Positions 18,740 through 27,876 are shown, counted from the stretch's first letter. The stretch is DNA of 64,000 bases from Eubacterium sp. (GCA_029258375.1 JARHZA010000001.1:663564-727563); one strand, 5' to 3'. Numbers and translations: made by a program. Notes: generated by a model from the letters alone, not told the origin.

Positions 18740-20143
18740 TTGGCATTTGAGGGTCTCTCAGAAAGACTGGAAAATTCCTTTAAAAAACTTCGTGCCAAGG
18801 GAAAGTTGACCGAGGCAGATGTTAAAGAAGCAATGCGTGAAGTTCGTCTTGCACTTTTAGAGGCAGACGTTAACTATAAAGTTGCTAAGGACTTTACCAA
18901 AACAGTAACAGAACGTGCCGTTGGCGAAGACGTTATGGAATCATTAACGCCTGGTCAAATGGTAATTAAAATAGTAAATGAAGAATTAACTGCCCTTATG
19001 GGTGGTAACGAAAGCCGTCTTGCAATTGCAAATCATCCACCAACTGTTATTATGATGTGTGGTTTGCAGGGTTCAGGTAAAACAACCCACAGTGCAAAAC
19101 TTGCTTTAAAATTGAAAAAAGAAGGTCATAGACCTCTTCTTGTTGCTTGTGACGTTTATCGTCCAGCAGCTATTAAACAGTTGCAAGTTGTCGGTGGTCA
19201 AATAGATGTGCCTGTTTTTGAAATGGGCAACGAAAATCCTGTTAAAATTGCAGAAGAGGCAATTAAGTTTGCTAAAGACCACGGTCATGACTATGTGTTC
19301 CTCGATACAGCAGGTCGTCTTCATGTAGATACCGAGCTTATGCAGGAACTTCAAAATATTCGCAGCACAGTTCATCCAAACGAAATTTTACTTGTAATTG
19401 ACGCAATGACAGGTCAAGATGCCGTTAATGTTGCAAAAAGTTTCAACGAAACACTTGGAATTGATGGTGTTATTCTTACAAAACTTGATGGTGATACTCG
19501 TGGTGGTGCTGCACTTTCAGTAAGAGCGGTAACAGGCAAACCAATTAAATTTGTTGGTACTGGCGAAAAACTTAGCGATCTTGAAACATTCCACCCAAGC
19601 CGTATGGCTTCTCGTATTCTTGGAATGGGTGACGTGCTTTCATTTATTGAAAGAGCAGAGCAATCTCTTGACGAGAAAAAGGCTGCTGAACTTGAAAAGA
19701 AACTCGCTAAAAATAAATTTGACCTTAATGACCTTCTTGATCAGTTCGACCAAATCGAGCGTATGGGAAGCATTAAAGATACAATAAAGATGATTCCTGG
19801 TCTTGGAAGTAAAATTAAGGATGAAGATATTGACGAAGGTGCTTTTACAAGATTTAAGTCAATAGTTTATTCAATGACTATGCAGGAGAGAACACATCCT
19901 GAAATCATAAATCCATCAAGAAAGCGCAGAATTGCTGCTGGTTGTGGTATGCAGGTTGAAGATGTAAATAAACTTCTTGCACAGTTTAAGCAAATGAAAA
20001 AAATGATAAATCAATTTGGTGGCAAAAAAGGCCCTAAAATGAGTAAAAAAATGCGCCGTATGATGGATCAAAATCCTGAAATGGCAGAAAAAATGCTTGG
20101 TATGACAGGCGGCGGAAAAAGTAAAAATCCTTTTGGATTCTAA
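18740..20143 (+). CDS. ffh: signal recognition particle protein Ffh
   Basis: Ffh (467 residues) binds SRP RNA and signal sequences and delivers ribosomes to FtsY. It has the N domain helical bundle (1-90), the G domain with GLQGSGKTTHSAKLA (about 107), DTAGRLHVDTELM and TKLDGDTRGGAALS, and a Met-rich M domain (about 325-440). The tail MLGMTGGGKSKNPFGF is typical. The start is TTG 18740 after GGGAGTTGA; no ATG is available at the conserved N-terminus (AFEGLSERLENSFKKL). Confidence 0.97.
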   Translation: MAFEGLSERLENSFKKLRAKGKLTEADVKEAMREVRLALLEADVNYKVAKDFTKTVTERAVGEDVMESLTPGQMVIKIVNEELTALMGGNESRLAIANHPPTVIMMCGLQGSGKTTHSAKLALKLKKEGHRPLLVACDVYRPAAIKQLQVVGGQIDVPVFEMGNENPVKIAEEAIKFAKDHGHDYVFLDTAGRLHVDTELMQELQNIRSTVHPNEILLVIDAMTGQDAVNVAKSFNETLGIDGVILTKLDGDTRGGAALSVRAVTGKPIKFVGTGEKLSDLETFHPSRMASRILGMGDVLSFIERAEQSLDEKKAAELEKKLAKNKFDLNDLLDQFDQIERMGSIKDTIKMIPGLGSKIKDEDIDEGAFTRFKSIVYSMTMQERTHPEIINPSRKRRIAAGCGMQVEDVNKLLAQFKQMKKMINQFGGKKGPKMSKKMRRMMDQNPEMAEKMLGMTGGGKSKNPFGF

Positions 20144-20235
20144 AACGTATTAACCCAATGAGGAGACAAAAGTCAAACTTTAATTGGTTTAGTAATAAAT
20201 AAATTTATATATATTTTTTTTTGGAGGTAACAAAA

Positions 20236-20478
20236 ATGGCAGTAAAAATTAGACTTCGCAGAATGGGCGCAAAGAGAGCACCTTTCTATCGTGTAGTAGT
20301 AGCAGATTCAAGATTCCCACGTGATGGACGTTTCATCGAAGAAATCGGAACATACAACACAACTGTTGATCCTGCTGAAATTAAGATTGACGCAGAAAAA
20401 GCAAAGAAATGGATCGCAAACGGTGCACAACCAACTGACACAGTAAAAGATATTCTTAAAAAAGAAGGCATACTTTAA
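20236..20478 (+). CDS. rpsP: 30S ribosomal protein S16
   Basis: The 80-residue protein begins [20 protein letters not shown] and contains the conserved [18 protein letters not shown] segment of S16. The ATG at 20236 follows TTGGAGGTAA; the in-frame upstream TTG is inside the ribosome site. It is in the usual ffh-rpsP-khpA-rimM-trmD arrangement; rplS, which often ends this operon, does not follow trmD here. Confidence 0.97.
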   Translation: MAVKIRLRRMGAKRAPFYRVVVADSRFPRDGRFIEEIGTYNTTVDPAEIKIDAEKAKKWIANGAQPTDTVKDILKKEGIL

Positions 20479-20520
20479 TCTTAAATTTAGTTTTCTAAAG
20501 ATTAAATGGAGGTGTTTTCT

Positions 20521-20754
20521 TTGAAAGATTTGTTAATATCTATAACAAAGGGATTAGTTGATAATCCTAATGCTGTTTCTGTTGATGTTGATGAACCTAA
20601 TGAAGAGGGCATAACAGTTTACCATCTTCACGTTGCTGAAGATGATATGGGCAGAGTAATTGGAAAGCAGGGCAGAATTGCAAAGGCAATCCGTGTTGTT
20701 ATGCGTGCTGCAGCAACAAGAAACGATGCAAGAATTTCAGTTGAAATTGACTGA
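20521..20754 (+). CDS. khpA: KH-domain RNA-binding protein KhpA
   Basis: A 77-residue single KH domain protein (KDLLISITKGLVDNPNAVSV..., with the GXXG loop in VIGKQGRIAKAI). KhpA pairs with KhpB/Jag and affects cell elongation and division in Firmicutes. The frame begins at ATG 20506, but that codon is part of the TGGAGGTG ribosome site; TTG 20521 eight bases downstream is the likely start. Confidence 0.93.
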   Translation: MKDLLISITKGLVDNPNAVSVDVDEPNEEGITVYHLHVAEDDMGRVIGKQGRIAKAIRVVMRAAATRNDARISVEID

Positions 20755-20773
20755 TATACTTAGTAAACATACA

Positions 20774-20799
20774 GGGCGTTACATATTGTAACGCCTTTT
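20774..20799 (+). terminator. stem-loop between khpA and rimM
   Basis: GGCGTTAC and GTAACGCC form a perfect 8-bp stem with an ATATT loop, followed by TTTTGTT. The T tract is broken, so it may attenuate rather than stop transcription into rimM, 20 bases downstream. Confidence 0.6.
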
Positions 20800-20819
20800 G
20801 TTATATAGGTGGTACTATT

Positions 20820-21329
20820 ATGAAACAATATCTTGAAGTAGGAAAATTAGTTAACACACACGGAATTAAGGGCGAACTTAAACTTGAAATGTGGTGTGAC
20901 GGCATAGAATATGTTAAGCAATTCAAAACTCTTTATCTTGATGATAAGGGAACAAAGCCACTAACTCTTTTATCTGTGCGCCCTCAAAAAAATCATGCAA
21001 TAATTAAATTTGCAGAAATAACTTCAATTGATGATGCTGAAAAATATAAAAATAAAATCATTTATGGTAACAGAGATGATGCTTCAATAGATGATGATGC
21101 AAATTATATTCAAGATTTGATTGGTTGCAGTGTTGTTGATATTGAAAGCGAAAAATGCTACGGAAAAGTTTATGATATTATAAATCACGGTGCATCAGAT
21201 ATTCTTGATATTATTGAGGACAAAACTCATAAATATATACCTGTAATTCCAGATATCGTTAAAGATATAGACGTTCAAAATGGAATTATTACAATTAAGT
21301 ATATGAAAGGACTTTTCGATGAGGATTGA
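20820..21329 (+). CDS. rimM: ribosome maturation factor RimM
   Basis: RimM (169 residues) helps assemble the 30S head and binds S19. The N-terminal barrel starts KQYLEVGKLVNTHGIKGELKL, and the C-terminal PRC-barrel holds the YIQDLIGCSVVD and GASDILDI segments. ATG 20820 follows TAGGTGGT. It overlaps trmD by 11 bases. Confidence 0.95.
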   Translation: MKQYLEVGKLVNTHGIKGELKLEMWCDGIEYVKQFKTLYLDDKGTKPLTLLSVRPQKNHAIIKFAEITSIDDAEKYKNKIIYGNRDDASIDDDANYIQDLIGCSVVDIESEKCYGKVYDIINHGASDILDIIEDKTHKYIPVIPDIVKDIDVQNGIITIKYMKGLFDED

Positions 21330-22050
21330 TATACTAACACTATTTCCTGAAATGTGTAATGCGTATCTATCTGAAAGTATAATAGGCAGAGCAAGAAAAG
21401 CAGGAAAAGTAGAAATTGAATGTACAGACATTCGTGATTATACTAAAGATAAACATAGAAGAGTAGATGATACACCGTATGGTGGCGGAATGGGTATGAT
21501 AATGCAGGTTGACCCGATATACGATTGTTATAGTGCAATTTGTGAAAAAACGGGCACTAAACCTCATTTAATTTATCTTACCCCCCAAGGTAAAACTCTT
21601 ACACAAGAAAGAGTTAAAGAACTGTCAAAACTTGATAATATAGCTCTTTTATGTGGCCATTATGAAGGTATTGATGAGCGTGTAATAGAAGAGCTTCAGC
21701 CAGAAGAAATATCTGTTGGAGATTATGTTTTAACTGGTGGTGAACTTCCGGCACTAATCCTTGCAGATTCTATTTCTCGTATGTTGCCAGATGTTTTATC
21801 TAATGATGAATGTTTTGAAGACGAGAGCCACTATTCATCTCTTCTTGAATACCCTCAGTACACACGCCCTTATGAGTGGCACGGTAGAAAAGTTCCTGAT
21901 GTTTTGTTAACAGGTCATCACGCAAATGTTGATAAATGGCGCAGGGAAAAATCACTTGAAAGAACTTTAAAAAGAAGACCTGATATGCTCGAAAAAGCGA
22001 ATTTGACAAAGAAAGATGTAGAGTTTTTGTCAAATTTAAAAAAATGCTAA
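21319..22050 (+). CDS. trmD: tRNA (guanine-N1)-methyltransferase TrmD
   Basis: TrmD methylates G37 of tRNAs, preventing frameshifts. This 243-residue SPOUT enzyme shows RIDILTLFPEM, the DDTPYGGGMGMIMQ segment, LCGHYEGIDERV and the trefoil-knot SVGDYVLTGGELPAL. Its start lies within the end of rimM. The operon ends here without rplS. Confidence 0.97.
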   Translation: MRIDILTLFPEMCNAYLSESIIGRARKAGKVEIECTDIRDYTKDKHRRVDDTPYGGGMGMIMQVDPIYDCYSAICEKTGTKPHLIYLTPQGKTLTQERVKELSKLDNIALLCGHYEGIDERVIEELQPEEISVGDYVLTGGELPALILADSISRMLPDVLSNDECFEDESHYSSLLEYPQYTRPYEWHGRKVPDVLLTGHHANVDKWRREKSLERTLKRRPDMLEKANLTKKDVEFLSNLKKC

Positions 22051-22131
22051 AATATTCTGTGTATTTTGCACAAATCGAGGCATAATACTTTGTGTTTAAT
22101 TTATAAAGCATACGAACTTTGATTTAATTTG

Positions 22132-22159
22132 TTGACCTATATCACTTTAGTGGTATAAT
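22132..22159 (+). promoter_or_regulatory. sigma-A promoter for ptsH
   Basis: TTGACC (22132-22137) and a perfect TATAAT (22154-22159) are 16 bases apart, 64 bases before the ptsH ATG. Confidence 0.8.
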
Positions 22160-22222
22160 AGCAATATAATATTAAAGGAAAACAGATTTGAATATTTCAG
22201 TAATTGATGAGAGGTTTTAATT

Positions 22223-22486
22223 ATGTTCGTTAAAGATGTTAAAGTAGAAAATCAGGTTGGTCTTCATGCTCGTCCAGCAACATTCTTTATCCAAAAGGCT
22301 AATGAATTTAAGTCTTCAATTTGGGTAGAAAAAGAAGAAAGAAGAGTAAATGCAAAATCACTTCTTGGTGTTCTTTCACTTGGTATCATGGGCGGAACAG
22401 ATATCAGAGTTATTGCAGATGGCACTGATGAAGAAGAAGCAGTTGAAGGTCTTGTAGCTCTTGTTGAGAGTGGCTTTACTGATTGA
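22223..22486 (+). CDS. ptsH: HPr phosphocarrier-family protein
   Basis: This 87-residue HPr keeps the active-site His (VGLHARPAT, His15) and the regulatory Ser46 region (NAKSLLGVLSLGI) phosphorylated by HPr kinase in Firmicutes. It can therefore function in PTS transfer and/or carbon catabolite control. It is monocistronic, with its own promoter and terminator and no ptsI beside it. The ATG follows GAGAGGTTT. A Crh-like purely regulatory role is less likely because the His is present. Confidence 0.94.
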   Translation: MFVKDVKVENQVGLHARPATFFIQKANEFKSSIWVEKEERRVNAKSLLGVLSLGIMGGTDIRVIADGTDEEEAVEGLVALVESGFTD

Positions 22487-22500
22487 TTAAAACTTTCACT

Positions 22501-22536
22501 AATAATGGTACAGAGTATTCTGTACCATTATTTTTT
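22501..22536 (+). terminator. intrinsic terminator after ptsH
   Basis: AATAATGGTACAGA and TCTGTACCATTATT form a perfect 14-bp stem around GTAT, followed by TTTTTT. Confidence 0.94.
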
Positions 22537-22594
22537 ATTCTTTTTTATTTGATTTAATAAATATTTATGTTAATTTATAGATGGGAGTGAAAAT

Positions 22595-24415
22595 ATGACT
22601 GAAAAAGAACTTCGTAAAAAAGCAATGGCACTGCCTCTTCAACCAGGCGTCTATATAATGAAAAATAAAGACAAAAAAATCATTTATATAGGTAAAGCAA
22701 AAAAACTTAAAAACAGAGTATCGTCATATTTTGGCTCACATTCAAACCATTCTTTAAAAGTAATTAGAATGGTAGAAAATGTAGATGATTTTGATTATAT
22801 TCTTGTAGATACTGAATTTGAGGCACTTGTTCTTGAGTGTTCGTTAATTAAACAACACATGCCTAAATACAATATTCTTTTAAAGGATGATAAGGGCTAT
22901 AACTATATCAAAATCACAAAAGGCGAATTTCCTAAAATTACAGAATGTAAGCGAATGGATGATGATGACGCAGTTTACATTGGTCCTTATATTTCTAATT
23001 TTTCCGTTAAGCAAGCAGTAGAAGAAACATTAAAAATATTTAAGTTGCCAAGATGTAATAAACAGTTTCCTCGTGATTATGGTAAATCTCGTCCTTGTTT
23101 AAATGGGTTTATGGGAATTTGTTCAGCACCATGTGCAGCAAGAATAACAAAAGAAGAATATGTAAATAATGTTAATGACGCAGTTGCATTTTTAAAGGGT
23201 GGCAGTCAAAAAGCAGTTAAGGAACTTACCGAAGAAATGAATAGACTTTCAGAAAATCTTGAATTTGAAGAGGCTGCAAAGTTAAGAGATAGAATTAAAT
23301 CAATAAAAAATCTTGATGAAAAACAAAAAGTAGTTTCAATAAATGTTCCCGAAGAAGATGTTTTTGCAGTTGTTAATGGCAAAAAGAAAGCGTGCTTTGA
23401 AGTTATTAGATTCCAAAATGGAAAACTAACAGATAGTGAACATTGGCTTATTGATTCTGTTGATGATTTGCCAAGTGCAAGGTTTGAACTTATAGAACAA
23501 TATTATTCTATGAGAAATAGAATTCCTTCAAGAATCGCTGTTGATGGAGATGTAGAAGATGAAGAACTTTTAATTGAATTTCTTGAAAGTAAAAGAGAAA
23601 AGAAAGTTCAGTTTATTCATCCACAAAAAGGCGAACATTTGTCAATTATAAATATGTGTATTAGAAATGCAAATGAACACCTTGCTCAAAATCAAGGCAG
23701 ACTTGGTAAAGAATTTTCTGCACTTGAAGAACTTGCAGAACTTTTGGCGTTGCCAAAGCCACCCGAATATATAGAAAGTTATGATATTTCCCATACTTTT
23801 GGTGCAGATAACGTTGCAGGAATGGTAGTGTTTCATAACGGCAGACCTATGAAGTCTGCATATAAAAAGTTTGCTATTAAAGGCTTTGACGGTCAAAATG
23901 ACGTTGGCTCAATGAATGAAGTTTTAACACGAAGATTTAATCATTATTTCAATGATGAAGAGGGCAGCACTTTTAAAATTCTTCCTGATTTAATTTTGCT
24001 TGACGGTGGTCAACCTCAAGTAAATGCAGTGTTGCCGGTAATAGAAAAAATGGGCATAGATGTTCCTGTGTTTGGTATGGTAAAAGATAATAAACACCGA
24101 ACAAGAGCAATTGCATTTGGTGGTGGAGAAATAGAGATAAATTATAAAAGAAGTGCTTTTACTCTTGTATCTAATATTCAAGAAGAAGTGCATCGCTTCG
24201 CAATTTCTTATCACCATAAAAAGCACAAAAAAAGTTCATTTACTTCAGGACTCTTAAATATAAATGGGATAGGAGAGGCAAAAGCAAAAGCACTTTTAAA
24301 ACATTTTAAAACTATTTCAAAGATTAAAGAAAGTTCAGTTGAAGAACTATCTGAATGTGATTCTATAAGTAGCAAAAACGCACAAGATATATTTAATTTT
24401 TATCATAATATGTAA
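22595..24415 (+). CDS. uvrC: excinuclease ABC subunit C
   Basis: UvrC makes both incisions in nucleotide excision repair. It has an N-terminal GIY-YIG nuclease domain (PGVYIMKNKDKKIIYIGKAK), a Cys cluster (CNKQFP...CLNGFMGICSAPC), a UVR motif (ENLEFEEAAKLRDRIKSI), the RNase H-like domain (ESYDISHTFGADNVAGMVV...DLILLDGGQPQVNAV) and C-terminal helix-hairpin-helix. 606 residues is normal. ATG 22595 follows GGGAGTG. Confidence 0.97.
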   Translation: MTEKELRKKAMALPLQPGVYIMKNKDKKIIYIGKAKKLKNRVSSYFGSHSNHSLKVIRMVENVDDFDYILVDTEFEALVLECSLIKQHMPKYNILLKDDKGYNYIKITKGEFPKITECKRMDDDDAVYIGPYISNFSVKQAVEETLKIFKLPRCNKQFPRDYGKSRPCLNGFMGICSAPCAARITKEEYVNNVNDAVAFLKGGSQKAVKELTEEMNRLSENLEFEEAAKLRDRIKSIKNLDEKQKVVSINVPEEDVFAVVNGKKKACFEVIRFQNGKLTDSEHWLIDSVDDLPSARFELIEQYYSMRNRIPSRIAVDGDVEDEELLIEFLESKREKKVQFIHPQKGEHLSIINMCIRNANEHLAQNQGRLGKEFSALEELAELLALPKPPEYIESYDISHTFGADNVAGMVVFHNGRPMKSAYKKFAIKGFDGQNDVGSMNEVLTRRFNHYFNDEEGSTFKILPDLILLDGGQPQVNAVLPVIEKMGIDVPVFGMVKDNKHRTRAIAFGGGEIEINYKRSAFTLVSNIQEEVHRFAISYHHKKHKKSSFTSGLLNINGIGEAKAKALLKHFKTISKIKESSVEELSECDSISSKNAQDIFNFYHNM

Positions 24416-24505
24416 ATTTTAATATTATTCGACTTGACTATGCTATAACCCGACTGTATAATATTAAAGAATAAAAATAAGCAATAATGTAAGGAAATGC
24501 CCACT

Positions 24506-25051
24506 ATGATGAGAGTAATTACAGGTTCTGCTCGTGGAAGAAAGTTAGAAACTCTTCCTGGTGATGCCGTAACAAGACCAACTACTGAAAGTGTAAAAGA
24601 GGCACTTTTTAGTATGATTCAGTTTGAAATTGAAGATAAAAAAGTGCTCGATTTGTTTGCTGGTTCTGGTCAACTCGGAATAGAGGCATTATCTCGAGGA
24701 GCTCGCTATTGCGTGTTTGTAGAGAATAATAAAAATGCAAAAAAAATTGTAGAAACAAATATATCTAATTGTGGATTTAGCAACGTTTCTCAAGTTGTTT
24801 TGTCAGACGCATTATCATATCTTTCAAGAAAAGAAAATTTTGATATTGTTTTTCTTGATCCACCTTATCAAAATGGCTTAATCCCAAAATGTATGGATAG
24901 CATTGTAAGTTCTTTGAGTGATGATGGCATTGTTGTTTGTGAAACATCAAGGGAAGAAAAGTTACCTGAAAAGGTAGGTCCATTTGTGATAGATAGAGAG
25001 AGAAATTATGGTAAAACAAAAGTAACTCTTTATCGAAAGGAAAATGAATAA
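24506..25051 (+). CDS. rsmD: 16S rRNA (guanine966-N2)-methyltransferase RsmD
   Basis: RsmD methylates G966 of 16S rRNA. It has RVITGSARGRKLETLPG, the TRPTTESVKEALF segment, SAM motif LDLFAGSGQLGIEALSRGA and catalytic DPPY (FLDPPYQNG). The frame opens at ATG 24497, but that codon is only two to three bases after AAGGA. ATG 24506 (or 24509) has normal spacing and matches the usual MRVI start. It overlaps coaD by one base. Confidence 0.95.
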   Translation: MMRVITGSARGRKLETLPGDAVTRPTTESVKEALFSMIQFEIEDKKVLDLFAGSGQLGIEALSRGARYCVFVENNKNAKKIVETNISNCGFSNVSQVVLSDALSYLSRKENFDIVFLDPPYQNGLIPKCMDSIVSSLSDDGIVVCETSREEKLPEKVGPFVIDRERNYGKTKVTLYRKENE

Positions 25052-25542
25052 TGAAAGTTGTTATTTGTCCTGGTAGTTTTGATCCTGTTACACTTGGTCA
25101 TCTGGATGTAATAAATAGGGCTGCCGGTCTATTTGATAAAGTTATTGTTCTTGTTATGAGCAATAGTGCAAAACATTCTATGTTTACAGTTGACGAGCGT
25201 GTTGATTTTATTAAACGTTGTGTTAATCTTGATAACGTAGAAGTTGATACATACAACGGACTTTTGGTTAATTACGCTAAAGAGAAAAAAGCCGTTGCAA
25301 TTGTTAAGGGATTAAGAGCCAACTCTGATTTCGATTACGAATTTCAGCAGGCACTTACAAATAAAAGTCTTTTACCTGAGATTGAAACAGTTTTTCTTAC
25401 TGCTAAAAGTAAAAATATGTTTTTATCATCAAGTATGATTAAAGAAGTTTGTCGCTTAGATGGCGATATTTCACAGTTTGTTCCAAAAGAAATTTTGGCT
25501 GATGTTATAAAAAGATGTAAAGGAGATACTACTTATGACTAA
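25051..25542 (+). CDS. coaD: phosphopantetheine adenylyltransferase
   Basis: CoaD converts 4'-phosphopantetheine and ATP to dephospho-CoA. It shows the nucleotidyltransferase motif PGSFDPVTLGHLDVINRAA, the KGLRANSDFDYEFQ segment and the SSSMIKEV motif. 163 residues is standard. It forms the common rsmD-coaD pair (TAATG overlap) and overlaps the next gene by eight bases. Confidence 0.98.
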   Translation: MKVVICPGSFDPVTLGHLDVINRAAGLFDKVIVLVMSNSAKHSMFTVDERVDFIKRCVNLDNVEVDTYNGLLVNYAKEKKAVAIVKGLRANSDFDYEFQQALTNKSLLPEIETVFLTAKSKNMFLSSSMIKEVCRLDGDISQFVPKEILADVIKRCKGDTTYD

Positions 25543-26092
25543 TACAGATATTTTACTTGAAGATTTAGAGGATGTTCTTGATGATGCAACTTCAATGCCT
25601 ATGACTAAAAAGAGCCTTGTAGACGTTGAAAAGATTAAAACAATCATTGAGGATATTAGACTTAACACTCCTCAAGAAACAAAGCAAGCAAAAGCTATTG
25701 TGGATTCAAGAAATGGAATCATTGAAGAAGCAAAGAAAGAAGCAGAGGAAATTAGATTACAAGCAGAAGCACAAGCTCGTGAACTTGTTGCACGTGATCA
25801 AATTACTGAAACTGCTCAAGCAGAAGCTGCTGACATAATTGCAAAAGCAAAAGAAGAATGTGAAAACTATATTCGTGAAGCTCAGGCTCAAGCATCTGAA
25901 CTTCTTAGCAATGCAACAGCACAAGCTAACGAAATGGTAACTTCAGCTCAAAACAAGAGCCGTGAAATGCTTACTGCTGTTAATAACTATGCAGATGATA
26001 CACTTCTTGCTATTGATGATTCTCTTTATAAAGCACTTACAGACGTAAGAAGAATTCGTCAAGGCATTATGAGCAAAAAAGCAGATAAATAA
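25535..26092 (+). CDS. coiled-coil protein, DivIVA/F-type-b-like, function unknown
   Basis: The 185-residue protein has a short N-terminal region (ILLEDLEDVLDDATSMPMTKKSLVDVEKI) reminiscent of DivIVA-type proteins and then a continuous Ala/Glu/Gln/Lys-rich helix (about residues 50-150), predicted to be coiled coil. Similar proteins next to coaD in clostridia carry vague labels such as ATPase or ATP synthase b subunit-like, but no nucleotide motif or membrane segment is present here. AAAGGAG precedes ATG 25535, inside the coaD 3' end, so it is translationally coupled. A scaffold role at the membrane or septum is inference only. Confidence 0.8.
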   Translation: MTNTDILLEDLEDVLDDATSMPMTKKSLVDVEKIKTIIEDIRLNTPQETKQAKAIVDSRNGIIEEAKKEAEEIRLQAEAQARELVARDQITETAQAEAADIIAKAKEECENYIREAQAQASELLSNATAQANEMVTSAQNKSREMLTAVNNYADDTLLAIDDSLYKALTDVRRIRQGIMSKKADK

Positions 26093-26110
26093 TTATAATT
26101 AAATATTATT

Positions 26111-26140
26111 AAAGACCTAACTTTTATGTTAGGTCTTTTT
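26111..26140 (+). terminator. intrinsic terminator of the rsmD-coaD operon
   Basis: AAAGACCTAAC and GTTAGGTCTTT form a perfect stem around TTTTAT, followed by a T tract. Confidence 0.92.
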
Positions 26141-26151
26141 ATTTTATAAAT

Positions 26152-26184
26152 AAAAGGCGATGAATGTAAAATCATCGCCTTTTT
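26152..26184 (-). terminator. intrinsic terminator of the minus-strand GPH symporter
   Basis: AAAAGGCGATGA and TCATCGCCTTTT form a 12-bp stem around ATGTAAAA; read on the minus strand it ends in a T run after the hairpin. T residues also flank the plus side, so it may act both ways. Confidence 0.85.
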
Positions 26185-26201
26185 ATTATTTTAGTAATAG
26201 T

Positions 26202-27590
26202 TTAGTTTTCACTTTTTGCACGTTTTTCTGAAATATAGTCATGAACCTTTTTACGAAGTTCGCCGTGAATATTAAATTTTGTGCGGAAAATGATAAGAGA
26301 AATTATAATTAAAATTGGAGGAATACCAAAACAAATAAATCCAATTGCATTTTTTGTTGGTTCGTTTACAGAACCAGCTGTGATTTGGCTATTATAACCC
26401 ATAATTCCAAGGCCTCCAAAAAGGAAGATGGTTTGAATTGTGTAAGCCATTTTTTGAAGAAATCCTTTCATAGAGAAAGTTATGCTTTCGTTTCTTTTAC
26501 CAGTTTTGTATTCGCCATAGTCAACTATATCAGCAAGGAAAATTGTTTGTGCAACAAACATAGAACCAATACCAATACTTGCAAGAATATAACTAATATC
26601 AAGTGCAATGGTGATTTTTAATATTGGTCCAAAAATATACATTAGCACATAACCTATAATCGCCATAATAAGTGAAATTTGATAAATTGTTCTGTTTGAA
26701 AATTTCTTTTCAAGAATAGGAATAACAAGAAGACCAAGAACAGAGCCAACAGCACCAATCATAGAGAATAAACTTTGTGCAGTGCTATCACCAATAACAT
26801 CTGTGAAATAGTAAACAGCTGTTCCGCTTGTAAGGTACCAACCTGCGTTAGAAATCATTGCAAACAGCATAAATACTACAAGCTGATCATTTTTAGCAAT
26901 TATTTTAAACATTTGTTTAAAACTAAATTTTTCATTGTTGTAAATAACGTTGCGTTCTTTAGTTGAAAAAACACAAATACTTGAGAAAAGTACAAGGAAT
27001 ATGCCACAAATCATTGCCCAGCGAGAAAAACCAGATGCGCTATAACCTTTATCTGTTGTCATTCCGCTTGAAAGAAGTGGAAGAACGATAGGTGTAAGAA
27101 CTGTTATTATACCTTGTCCTAAACCACTAAATGTTCTGGCAACAGTTGCAATAAGGTTTCTGTCTTTAGGGTCATTTGTAAAACTTGGAACCATTGACCA
27201 ATAAGGAATGTCTGCCATTGTATTTGTCATTCCCCAAAGAACATACATAAAACCAATGTAAACGTAAAGTTTAGTTCCACTAAGTCCAAATGATGTAAAT
27301 AAAAGAGTAAGAACTATTGCATTTGACAAAGAACCAATAACAATCCAAGGGCGATATTTACCCATTTTTGTTTTTGTGCTGTCAACAATTGTTCCCATCA
27401 TAGGGTCGTTAATACCATCCCAAATTCTTGCAAGTGGTGTTAGTAAAAGTAAAAATCCTTCTTTAAGACCAAGCACACTTGAAAGATAGTATGAAAGGTA
27501 AGAGTAAAAAAGACCATAAGAAAGATCAAGTCCAACAGCACCAATGCCATAACCTAATTTTTCTTTTAACGAAGTCTTGTAGTCTGACAT
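26202..27590 (-). CDS. GPH-family sugar:cation symporter (MFS)
   Basis: 462 residues, about twelve membrane segments. GPH signatures include RIWDGINDPMMGTIVDSTKT and, in the second half, the FLADIVDYGEYKTGKRNESI region. It shares the family motif with the 7.2 kb transporter, but the two differ strongly elsewhere, so they probably carry different sugars. No glycosidase lies in its operon; it stands alone between two terminators and the divergent mraZ promoter. The ATG follows GGAGGAAATAA. Confidence 0.91.
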   Translation of the reverse strand: MSDYKTSLKEKLGYGIGAVGLDLSYGLFYSYLSYYLSSVLGLKEGFLLLLTPLARIWDGINDPMMGTIVDSTKTKMGKYRPWIVIGSLSNAIVLTLLFTSFGLSGTKLYVYIGFMYVLWGMTNTMADIPYWSMVPSFTNDPKDRNLIATVARTFSGLGQGIITVLTPIVLPLLSSGMTTDKGYSASGFSRWAMICGIFLVLFSSICVFSTKERNVIYNNEKFSFKQMFKIIAKNDQLVVFMLFAMISNAGWYLTSGTAVYYFTDVIGDSTAQSLFSMIGAVGSVLGLLVIPILEKKFSNRTIYQISLIMAIIGYVLMYIFGPILKITIALDISYILASIGIGSMFVAQTIFLADIVDYGEYKTGKRNESITFSMKGFLQKMAYTIQTIFLFGGLGIMGYNSQITAGSVNEPTKNAIGFICFGIPPILIIISLIIFRTKFNIHGELRKKVHDYISEKRAKSEN

Positions 27591-27761
27591 AAATTATTTC
27601 CTCCAATCAACAATCAATAAAATAAATTATATCATATAGCAACGCTTTAATGCAACAAAATGCAATAAAAAGAAAAAAGTTAATAAATTGTAAAGTTATT
27701 AAAAGATTAAAATACTAATTGTTACAATTTTGTTACAAAGGTTTCTGCACCTAAAATCGAC

Positions 27762-27790
27762 TTGACAATAACTATTAACACTATTATAAT
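27762..27790 (+). promoter_or_regulatory. sigma-A promoter of the dcw cluster
   Basis: A perfect TTGACA (27762-27767) and perfect TATAAT (27785-27790), 17 bases apart, lie 111 bases before the mraZ GTG. The 310-base gap between the symporter and mraZ holds this promoter, the phased array downstream, and otherwise AT-rich sequence. Confidence 0.92.
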
Positions 27791-27820
27791 AAATGAAAGT
27801 GGAGTGAAATCCTTAAAAAT

Positions 27821-27876
27821 CCCATTGATTCCACATCTATCCCATATAAAATTCATTAAAATCCATCAAAATACCA
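27821..27876. promoter_or_regulatory. candidate MraZ operator: helically phased CCA/TGG elements
   Basis: Between the promoter and mraZ, the trinucleotide CCA (TGG on the minus strand; once TCA) occurs at 27822, 27831, 27842, 27853 (TCA), 27863 and 27874, that is, spacings of 9-11 bases. Several are CCCA/TGGG. MraZ is known to bind tandem TGGG-type boxes about 10 bases apart in its own promoter, so this array is a likely autoregulatory site. It lies downstream of the start point, which fits repression. Confidence 0.6.
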
